Below, one piece after another: positions 1 through 4,897 of a stretch of 5,902 nucleotides of DNA. Within the stretch, counting starts at the first letter, position 1. Every line of letters starts with the position of its first letter. The position numbers and the translations under genes were made by a program. The DNA is from Ruminococcaceae bacterium UBA6392 (lineage in GTDB: Bacteria; Bacillota; Clostridia; Oscillospirales; Acutalibacteraceae), in contig DJQG01000107.1 in NCBI GenBank assembly GCA_002438685.1, forward strand, positions 1 through 5,902, given 5' to 3'. The notes under the pieces are model-generated. The model saw nothing but the letters and a program-made list of their open reading frames with translations. It was not told where the DNA came from and did not search any database.

Positions 1-828
1 GCGCACGAGAGCGGCAACTACATATTCGCGATGACCCACTATCCCCTGCTCCCGTTTTCGTCGGTCATGTATCTGCTCGGCGACGCGAAGCTGACGAACT
101 GGCAGGAGACGGCGAATAAATTAGCAGACGCGGGAATTGACCTGATATTCACGGGTCACATGCACGCGCAGGCGGTCACGGAATACACTTCGCCCGCCGG
201 GAACAAAATCACGGATGTTCAGACCGGCTGTTTTGTCGGCTGTCCGTGCGCCTACAGAAAGGTTACTTTCAAAGAGAACAACACCGTTGCCGACATAAAG
301 CCGTATACTATCGAAGACTTCGACTACGACAAGGGCGGCAAAACGTCGCAGGAATATTTTCAGTGGCGTTTTGACAGGATGATAACCGATATGCTCGACG
401 CCATGGCATATGATTTTGACAAGTTCTCGTGGCTCTTCGGCGGTCCCGAGAAGAACAAGAAGCTTCGAAAGCCGATAACCGCCGTCGGGAAGCTGCTGCA
501 AAAGCTGACGCTCAAAAAGCTCGGCAGAATATTCTTCTTCAGAGTTGACAAGAGCATTGAAAACAGGCTCGTCAAGGATGTCGGCGTTGAGCTTGTCAGA
601 AATGTATTTGTCGGCAACGAGCCGTATGTCAAGGGCACGCCGATGTATGAAGCGATGGCGAAGCTGCTTCGCCGGCTGCACCCGATAACGCACATAATAG
701 AAAAGAAAGCGGGAAGCAAGAATCCGCTGCTCGCAGATATAGACACGTTCGTGCTCTCGATGATTGGAGACGAAAAGCAGAGAGACTACGACGCTGCCAT
801 CGAGATCAACAGGAGGCAATTCAAATGA
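1..828 (+). CDS. Calcineurin-like metallophosphoesterase, C-terminal part (5' end outside window)
   Basis: The frame is open from base 1, so the gene starts upstream; the ATG at 31 is an internal Met. The 275 visible residues begin inside the phosphoesterase domain. Residues 12-15 (THYP) fit the histidine motif that follows the catalytic core, and GHMH at residues 52-55 is the diagnostic final metal-binding motif of calcineurin-like phosphoesterases. The N-terminal metal motifs (DxH, GDxxD, GNH) would lie before the window. After about residue 90 comes a ~185-residue charged, mostly helical-looking extension that I do not recognise. The substrate cannot be assigned; the family hydrolyses phosphomonoesters or phosphodiesters using two metal ions. 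No signal peptide can be judged because the start is missing. The TGA stop overlaps the ATG of the symporter gene (ATGA at 825-828), so the two are almost certainly co-transcribed and translationally coupled. A second stop, TAA, lies in frame at 835-837. Confidence 0.87.
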   Translation, partial: AHESGNYIFAMTHYPLLPFSSVMYLLGDAKLTNWQETANKLADAGIDLIFTGHMHAQAVTEYTSPAGNKITDVQTGCFVGCPCAYRKVTFKENNTVADIKPYTIEDFDYDKGGKTSQEYFQWRFDRMITDMLDAMAYDFDKFSWLFGGPEKNKKLRKPITAVGKLLQKLTLKKLGRIFFFRVDKSIENRLVKDVGVELVRNVFVGNEPYVKGTPMYEAMAKLLRRLHPITHIIEKKAGSKNPLLADIDTFVLSMIGDEKQRDYDAAIEINRRQFK

Positions 829-2294
829 GCGAATTAAAAGACGGAAAGCGCATAAAGCTCAAAGAATACATACTTTATGTGCTCGCGGTATTCTTCTACA
901 CCAACATGACGGGTATGATAAACGAATACCGCCGCGCATATCTCGTTGACATACTTCGTCTGACAACTCATCAGATGTCGTTCTTCAACGTATTCACCGG
1001 CGTTGCGGGCTTCGCGCTCTCGTTTATCAACGCGATGATACTCGATAACAAGAAAATCAAAAACGGCAACAAGTTCAAAGGACTCGGCATTGCGTCGGCT
1101 ATCCCCTGCGGAATAATCACCGTTCTGATTTTCTGGACACCCGGATTCATCGAGAGCAATCCGACGGTGCTCATGGTATGGCTCTGCGCCATCGCGCTCA
1201 TACAGAGCGTCTGCTTCTACTTCGGCGGAACGGTCAACATGGTCGCGGTCGTCATGACCCCCAACAGCAGAGAGCGCGAGCAGTTGCTCTCCGTCAGGGG
1301 CATATCCTCCGCCATCGGCAACTCTGCGCCGCTCGTTATCGTCCTTGTCATCGCCGCGATAACAAAGACCGTCAAGGGCTACGAGGACAATATGCTCAAC
1401 TACTTCATCGCGGCTATCCTCTGCGGCGTTGTCGGCGCCGTTACAATGCTGCTCGGTATGAGCGCAGTCAGGGAGCGCATAACCTACAGCGACGAGAGAA
1501 AGAATCCCCTCGTGGGCTTCGCCGACGTTCTTAAAAATCCATATGCGCGCCGCGTGCTTTACAGTGAGTTTCTCAAGTCGTTCCGCGGAATCGCGACTTT
1601 CATGCAGCCGTTCATCGCCGCAGCTATGCTCGGCTCATCGAGCAAGACTCTGCTCTTCGCCCTGCCCATCGGCATAGGCACAATGGTCGGCATGCTCATC
1701 ATCAACGCCCTGCTCAAGAAGTTCACTTCTAAAATGCTCTACATAGCTTCCGGCGTTTATTCGGTCATAATCAACATTATCGCGTTCGGCATTGGCACGC
1801 TCTATCTCACGCACGGTCAGCCGCTCTATCTCAACATAATCTTCATCGTCTGCCTGTTCGGCACGGGACTTCAGTTCGGCGCGTCAAACCTGCTGCCGAA
1901 TATGTTCCAGGCGGATATCCTCGATGACCTCGAGCTCAAGACCGGCAAGCGACTCGACGCTTCTCTGCCGTTCGTTATCTCGATCGGCGGCACGCTGTCC
2001 GGACTCATCGCAAGCGGCGTTGTGCCCTATATTCTATATAACAACGCCGAGACCGGCTGGCACTCGATCATAGGATATCAGCAGGGTCTTGCAGACGGCA
2101 CTGCACAGTCGCTCAAGACAAAAATACTGCTTCTGTTCTTCTACACGGTCGTTCACGGCATCATGATGCTCCTCGCGGGCGTGCCGTTCTTCACCTATAA
2201 GCTCTCAGGTGCGGAGCGCGACCGAGTCCACAACGAGGTTCTCAAAAAGCGCGGCGAGCTCAGCGAAAGCGAAGAGGTCGCAAAAAAGACTTAA
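825..2294 (+). CDS. GPH-family (MFS_2) sugar:cation symporter
   Basis: A complete 489-residue integral membrane protein with about a dozen hydrophobic segments from residue ~10 to ~470 and a charged cytoplasmic tail (last ~30 residues, rich in Glu and Lys). Length and pattern fit the glycoside-pentoside-hexuronide:cation symporters (MelB/LacS/XylP type), which import sugars or glycosides with H+ or Na+. An early segment reads MTGMINEYRRAYLVDIL, followed by the first inter-helix loop with a DNKKIKNGNKFK stretch; this resembles divergent GPH members of Firmicutes rather than MelB itself. The start is set by AGGAGG at 811-816, 8 bases before ATG 825. It overlaps the metallophosphoesterase gene by 4 bases (operon). 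It stops at TAA 2292-2294, just before a hairpin. The substrate is not readable from sequence; the neighbouring GH38-like and GH29 genes suggest a mannoside- or fucoside-derived sugar, which is inference only. Confidence 0.9.
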   Translation: MSELKDGKRIKLKEYILYVLAVFFYTNMTGMINEYRRAYLVDILRLTTHQMSFFNVFTGVAGFALSFINAMILDNKKIKNGNKFKGLGIASAIPCGIITVLIFWTPGFIESNPTVLMVWLCAIALIQSVCFYFGGTVNMVAVVMTPNSREREQLLSVRGISSAIGNSAPLVIVLVIAAITKTVKGYEDNMLNYFIAAILCGVVGAVTMLLGMSAVRERITYSDERKNPLVGFADVLKNPYARRVLYSEFLKSFRGIATFMQPFIAAAMLGSSSKTLLFALPIGIGTMVGMLIINALLKKFTSKMLYIASGVYSVIINIIAFGIGTLYLTHGQPLYLNIIFIVCLFGTGLQFGASNLLPNMFQADILDDLELKTGKRLDASLPFVISIGGTLSGLIASGVVPYILYNNAETGWHSIIGYQQGLADGTAQSLKTKILLLFFYTVVHGIMMLLAGVPFFTYKLSGAERDRVHNEVLKKRGELSESEEVAKKT

Positions 2295-2302
2295 AAATCA
2301 AG

Positions 2303-2338
2303 AAAAAAATCCCGATGCGGTAAAAGCTGCATCGGGAT
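2303..2338. terminator. Hairpin, intrinsic terminator (best U-tract on the minus strand)
   Basis: A perfect 10-bp stem, ATCCCGATGC (2309-2318) with GCATCGGGAT (2329-2338), encloses a 10-base loop. It sits 14 bases after the symporter stop, where a terminator is expected. Seven A residues (2303-2309) precede it, which read as a U-tract in minus-strand RNA, so the canonical hairpin-plus-U-run geometry is leftward. In the plus direction the tail is only ATAAATTATATT, a weak U-tract. It may act in both directions. Confidence 0.75.
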
Positions 2339-2346
2339 AAATTATA

Positions 2347-2375
2347 TTGAAAAAGTTAAAGACCCAAACTATAAT
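2347..2375 (+). promoter_or_regulatory. Sigma-A/sigma-70-type promoter for the GH38-like gene
   Basis: A -35 box TTGAAA (2347-2352), a 17-bp spacer and a consensus -10 box TATAAT (2370-2375). Expected transcription start is near 2382, giving a leader of ~27 bases with an AAGGAG ribosome binding site at 2398-2403, 5 bases before ATG 2409. Both boxes and the spacing are near ideal, so the truncated gene downstream was expressed from its own promoter rather than from the symporter operon. Confidence 0.8.
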
Positions 2376-2408
2376 GAGTATGAAATCTTTCGGCTGCAAG
2401 GAGCGCAT

Positions 2409-2880
2409 ATGAAAAGAGTTATAGTTGTTTCAAAAACGCATCTCGATCTCGGGTTCACGGACTTCGCCGAGAACATCAGAAAAAGATATCTGGACGAGTT
2501 TATCCCCGACGCGATAGCCACAGCGGAGAGCGCGAACATCGGGCGCAAGAATTTCATCTGAACCACAGGCTCATGGCTGCTGCGCGAAGAGCTGCGCTGC
2601 GGCACGCCCGAGAACATAGAAAAGCTCATCGCCGCACTCAGGGCGGGCGACATTGCACCGCACGCATTTCCGTTCACGACCCACACCGAGCTGCTCGACC
2701 GCGACACGCTCGAATACGGGCTTTCGATAGTCGATGAGATAGACTCGATTCGCGGCAAAAATACCGTGGCGGCAAAGATGACGGATGTTCCCGGGCACAC
2801 GAAAGCTCTTGTCCCCCTGCTCGCCGAAAGGGACATAAAGCTGCTGCACATCGGAGTGAACGGCGCGTCGGCAATACCGG
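2409..2880 (+). pseudogene. DUF5054 / GH38-like glycoside hydrolase, N-terminal fragment with in-frame TGA
   Basis: ATG 2409 follows AAGGAG at a 5-base spacing. The translation begins MKRVIVVSKTHLDLGFTDFA and, from memory of the family, matches the DUF5054 proteins related to GH38 alpha-mannosidases. His11 and Asp13 (THLDLGFT) correspond to the GH38 zinc ligands. Asp126 in KMTDVPGHT corresponds to the metal-binding nucleophile (DPFGH-type motif), and THTE lies at 91-94. Codon 51 (2559-2561) is TGA, directly before TTGSWLL, where the family has a conserved Trp (F-I/V-W-TTGSW). Homology continues to LLHIGVNGASAIP (residues 145-157). It then stops; the frame continues 11 unrelated codons antisense to the next gene and ends at TGA 2913-2915. 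The remaining several hundred residues, including the last zinc-binding His, are missing. The fragment cannot be an active enzyme as written. Family assignment is strong. Whether the gene is truly dead or misassembled is open. Confidence 0.82.
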
Positions 2881-3335
2881 CTTATTCTCTTCAAACGGCG
2901 CCACATTCATCTTGAAGTCGCCCCATTTGTCGCACTGCTTTTTCACGTTTAAGAATGCGCGGTACATCAGCTTTTTGACTATCGGCTTGTTCGCGTCGAT
3001 GAAAGACATCTTGCGAAACGCCGTCAAAAACAAGTTGCCTTCCATCTCCCCTCTATCTCGTCAAGGCTCGTCACATCCTTGCAGACGGCATAATACGCCA
3101 TGAGGGCTACGCAGTCGTATGTACCGCCGCGCCCGTTGTGGAAATTCTTCTTCCCGCCGAGATCCGTGCGCCAATCGGAGAGAAACTCGACATACTTTTT
3201 CTGCACCTCTTCCCACACGCTTTCGCGCCTGTTCTCGGGATAGTGCAGGGCTATTTTCGCCTGTATCTGCTTTTTGCACTGCTTTGAATAGAGCACATGG
3301 CAGCTTCGGTCAAATTGCAGTTCGCTGTCTTTCAC
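2874..3335 (-). pseudogene. ATC-hydrolase-like protein (L-2-amino-thiazoline-4-carboxylate hydrolase family), frameshifted and 3'-truncated
   Basis: GTG at 3335-3333 is the likely start: GGAGGT (3348-3343) precedes it by 7 bases, and the methyltransferase stop is only 3 bases upstream. The first frame gives ~96 residues including GGKKNFHNGRGGTYDC (60-75) and CKDVTSLDEIEG (85-96). It then shifts into another frame that continues MEGNLFLTAFRKMSF and later CDKWGDFKMNVAPFEENKPV. Both parts match, from memory, one continuous segment of the ATC hydrolase family, whose founding member hydrolyses L-2-amino-thiazoline-4-carboxylate to N-carbamoyl-cysteine in Pseudomonas. Gut homologues may act on other substrates. 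One missing base in the GGGG run near 3046-3053 would restore EIEGEMEGN. Homology ends at about 2875; the reading frame beyond is antisense to the GH38-like fragment. The C-terminal part, which in this family carries the conserved cysteines (CP, CN, TTC, CDY motifs), is absent. Confidence 0.78.
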
Positions 3336-3338
3336 TTT

Positions 3339-3950
3339 TTACACCTCCGTGTTGCTCTTGATGCACTCGACATATGTCAGCGGAAACGACGCTCTGAGCA
3401 GCGCATATTTTTGCACCGTCCAGCCGTTATCGCGCAGGAACGAGAGATACCCGTCGTCGGACCACTTGCTGTGCAGAGGGAATCCGACAAGCTTCATGAA
3501 AAACGCTTTCAGCTTTCCGCGCGCGTCGTTGCCCGCGTGGGTGAAGGTCGGGGCTATCAACATTCCGCCGTCTTTCAGGACATGCTTTATCTCGCTCAGT
3601 GCCTTTTCGGGCTCGGGGACTATATGCAGGGCATTAGCGACTATGACCGCGTCGAATGCGCCGTCGGGATAAGGCAGCGCGAACATATCCTGCACCGAAA
3701 AATGTATATTGGCGCAGCTGTTCCCCCGCTCCGCCTGTTCTATCATCTCGGGCGAGAGGTCGGTCGCCTCTATCATTTTTGCCAAGCCTGCGATATTCTT
3801 CGCTATCATACCCGTGCCTGTCGCGAGTTCGAGCACGGTTTTATCTTTCACGGCGGGGCGCATCAGCGCATACATCTGCTCATATGCCGCCGCGTCCTTT
3901 TTCATGAACATATCGTAGAAGCGGGCGTTGCGATCCCAAAAGTTTTTCAT
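3339..3950 (-). CDS. Class I SAM-dependent methyltransferase
   Basis: A complete 203-residue Methyltransf_11-type protein starting MKNFWDRNARFYDMFMKKDA. The glycine-rich SAM motif I is VLELATGTGM (39-48). Acidic Asp64 in ATDLSPEMI ends strand 2 and should hold the SAM ribose. QDMFALPYPDGAFDAV (87-102) and ANALHIVPEPEKAL (105-118) cover motifs II-III, and LKDGGMLIAPTF follows. The N-terminal FWDRNARFYD pattern resembles small-molecule or lipid methyltransferases such as UbiE-like proteins; the substrate is unknown. An alternative TTG start at 3977 would add 9 residues, but ATG 3950 has a proper GAGGTG site and the longer start would lie inside the palindrome at 3969-3986. It stops at TAA 3341-3339, 3 bases from the GTG of the ATC-hydrolase-like gene, so the two form one transcription unit. 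Confidence 0.9.
   Translation of the reverse strand: MKNFWDRNARFYDMFMKKDAAAYEQMYALMRPAVKDKTVLELATGTGMIAKNIAGLAKMIEATDLSPEMIEQAERGNSCANIHFSVQDMFALPYPDGAFDAVIVANALHIVPEPEKALSEIKHVLKDGGMLIAPTFTHAGNDARGKLKAFFMKLVGFPLHSKWSDDGYLSFLRDNGWTVQKYALLRASFPLTYVECIKSNTEV
3343..3348 (-). promoter_or_regulatory. Ribosome binding site supporting the GTG start of the ATC-hydrolase-like gene
   Basis: GGAGGT on the minus strand lies inside the last codons of the methyltransferase gene, 7 bases before GTG 3335. It decides the start: no ATG is available nearby, and the GTG-encoded frame has the family-like N-terminal region. Confidence 0.7.
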
Positions 3951-3956
3951 TTGTAT

Positions 3957-3962
3957 CACCTC
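3957..3962 (-). promoter_or_regulatory. Ribosome binding site fixing the methyltransferase start
   Basis: Minus-strand GAGGTG lies 6 bases before ATG 3950. It favours that start over the longer TTG-initiated frame from 3977, for which this site would be inside the coding sequence. Confidence 0.7.
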
Positions 3963-3968
3963 GTTTTT

Positions 3969-3986
3969 AGTTAGCAAGAGCTAACT
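3969..3986. promoter_or_regulatory. 18-bp perfect palindrome, probable operator
   Basis: AGTTAGC (3969-3975), spacer AAGA, GCTAACT (3980-3986): two perfect 7-base arms. It lies 18 bases before the methyltransferase ATG and about 46 bases downstream of the predicted transcription start. Size and symmetry fit a site for a dimeric helix-turn-helix repressor (MarR- or TetR-type) acting as a roadblock; no regulator gene is in the window. The same bases could form a 7-bp RNA hairpin with a UCUU loop just before the ribosome binding site. Confidence 0.55.
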
Positions 3987-3998
3987 TGAAGCTTTTCA

Positions 3999-4025
3999 GA
4001 AAGCCGCTTTTTAAAAGCAGCTCTC
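3999..4025 (-). promoter_or_regulatory. Long stem-loop in the 5' leader of the methyltransferase transcript
   Basis: In minus-strand RNA, GAGAGCUGCUUUU (4025-4013) pairs with AAAAGCGGCUUUC (4011-3999) over 13 contiguous pairs, two of them G-U, around a minimal loop. It starts only ~7 bases after the predicted transcription start. A smaller competing hairpin (GCTTT/AAAGC, 4004-3991) shares bases 3999-4004. No U-tract follows, so it is not a standard terminator. A 5'-stabilising stem or regulatory leader is possible. Confidence 0.5.
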
Positions 4026-4038
4026 AATATCTGCCATT

Positions 4039-4067
4039 ATATTAGCATGATTTTCAAAAATAATCAA
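4039..4067 (-). promoter_or_regulatory. Promoter for the methyltransferase / ATC-hydrolase-like unit
   Basis: On the minus strand: -35 TTGATT (4067-4062), a 17-bp spacer, -10 TAATAT (4044-4039), with TG one base before the -10 (extended -10 element). An overlapping TATAAT lies 3 bases further on but gives a 20-bp spacing. The expected transcript starts near 4032, with a leader of ~82 bases holding the stem-loop and palindrome. Confidence 0.65.
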
Positions 4068-4083
4068 TAGGGTTTATGCGGTA

Positions 4084-4860
4084 TTACCGTTCTTCGCCAA
4101 ACAGCTTATACAGCTCCATTCTCTGTTCATAATTCAGTCCGTTAAGAACACGGGAAATCTTTTCGATACCTGATGAAGAAAAGTTCTCGTTCGGTACAAG
4201 AGCCTTTATTTCAGCCATTTGGTCAAGCATTCTATCCGGCATACCGTCTTTCATGCCGCCCTTGAAATAATATTTTTCAAACTTCGCCGTTTTCCCGTCT
4301 GTAAATGTCAGATTTATTCCAAAAACGGACTCTCTTATACGTCTCGCCGACAAAATGCCGATCCACCATTCCGGATCCCTTGCGTATATCTCAACCTTTT
4401 CTATATCTTGCGGTTCATACACTGCTGTGCAGTTTCCAAACGGGCTGTAAAACTTAACGGAATTTTCACAGGTCAGACTCTTGCGCCAGCAAATTCCAAG
4501 AAGCATCGGCAGCAGCATAGCGACAACAAGAATGATAACTATGACTCGCCGACCGGAAATACGGCCGCTCTTTTTCATAGGCACAGCGTAGGTCGCGCCG
4601 TTCTTTGTTTTTCCATGTCCGCCTGCCCTTGCTAAAGATATAACAATCCACAGAATTATCAGACCCAGCAAAAGAATTCCTATGTAAAAGCTCGAAATCA
4701 CGGGAGAAAATGCGGTAATATCCGCATCGGCAAAGGCTATCTTTTCACGCAGGATAATCCACGGAATATTAAAAAGTAAGGCAGCTGCAATTTCCGCAAA
4801 CAAAAAGATAACAAGCCCCAACCAACCGCCTTTTTCTGTTTTACCGTTTGATGATTTCAT
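4084..4860 (-). CDS. Three-TM membrane protein of unknown function
   Basis: A complete 258-residue protein that I do not recognise. Hydrophobic segments lie at about 14-37 (LGLVIFLFAEIAAALLF), 57-79 (FYIGILLLGLIILWIVISLA) and 104-126 (RVIVIILVVAMLLPMLLGI). A basic Lys/Arg loop lies before the third segment. A soluble C-terminal half of ~130 residues follows, with a beta-rich-looking stretch (VEIYARDPEWWIGILSARRI, then LTFTDGKTAKFEKYYF) reminiscent of small PH-like domains found after membrane segments in Firmicutes proteins; that likeness is weak. ATG 4860 has an AGGAGG site (4873-4868) 7 bases upstream. It begins 37 bases after the fucosidase stop, same strand, so co-transcription is likely. 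It looks more A+T-rich than its neighbours and may be a later insertion in the locus. It stops at TAA 4086-4084. Confidence 0.8.
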   Translation of the reverse strand: MKSSNGKTEKGGWLGLVIFLFAEIAAALLFNIPWIILREKIAFADADITAFSPVISSFYIGILLLGLIILWIVISLARAGGHGKTKNGATYAVPMKKSGRISGRRVIVIILVVAMLLPMLLGICWRKSLTCENSVKFYSPFGNCTAVYEPQDIEKVEIYARDPEWWIGILSARRIRESVFGINLTFTDGKTAKFEKYYFKGGMKDGMPDRMLDQMAEIKALVPNENFSSSGIEKISRVLNGLNYEQRMELYKLFGEER

Positions 4861-4897
4861 GTGCTTGCCTCCTGAAATGTTAATACAACATTCTTTG

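Noticed and set aside
121..819. Minus-strand open frame of 232 codons antisense to the metallophosphoesterase
   Set aside because: It is a shadow of the plus-strand gene. It has no recognisable domain, and the opposite frame carries the GHMH motif and couples to the symporter.
2559..2561. Selenocysteine at the in-frame TGA
   Set aside because: The position is a conserved Trp in the family rather than Cys, and no selenocysteine-insertion hairpin is evident just downstream.
2369..2851. Minus-strand open frame of 160 codons over the GH38-like fragment
   Set aside because: It is Ser/Arg/Phe-rich shadow sequence. The plus strand has a promoter, a ribosome binding site and family motifs.
3297..3974. 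Plus-strand open frame of 225 codons over the methyltransferase
   Set aside because: It is antisense to a clear SAM-methyltransferase with all core motifs. The translation is rich in Arg/His and has no family pattern or good ribosome binding site.
3951..3977. Longer methyltransferase start at TTG 3977
   Set aside because: It would place the ribosome binding site and half of the palindrome inside the coding region. ATG 3950 has good spacing from GAGGTG and the N-terminus typical of the family.
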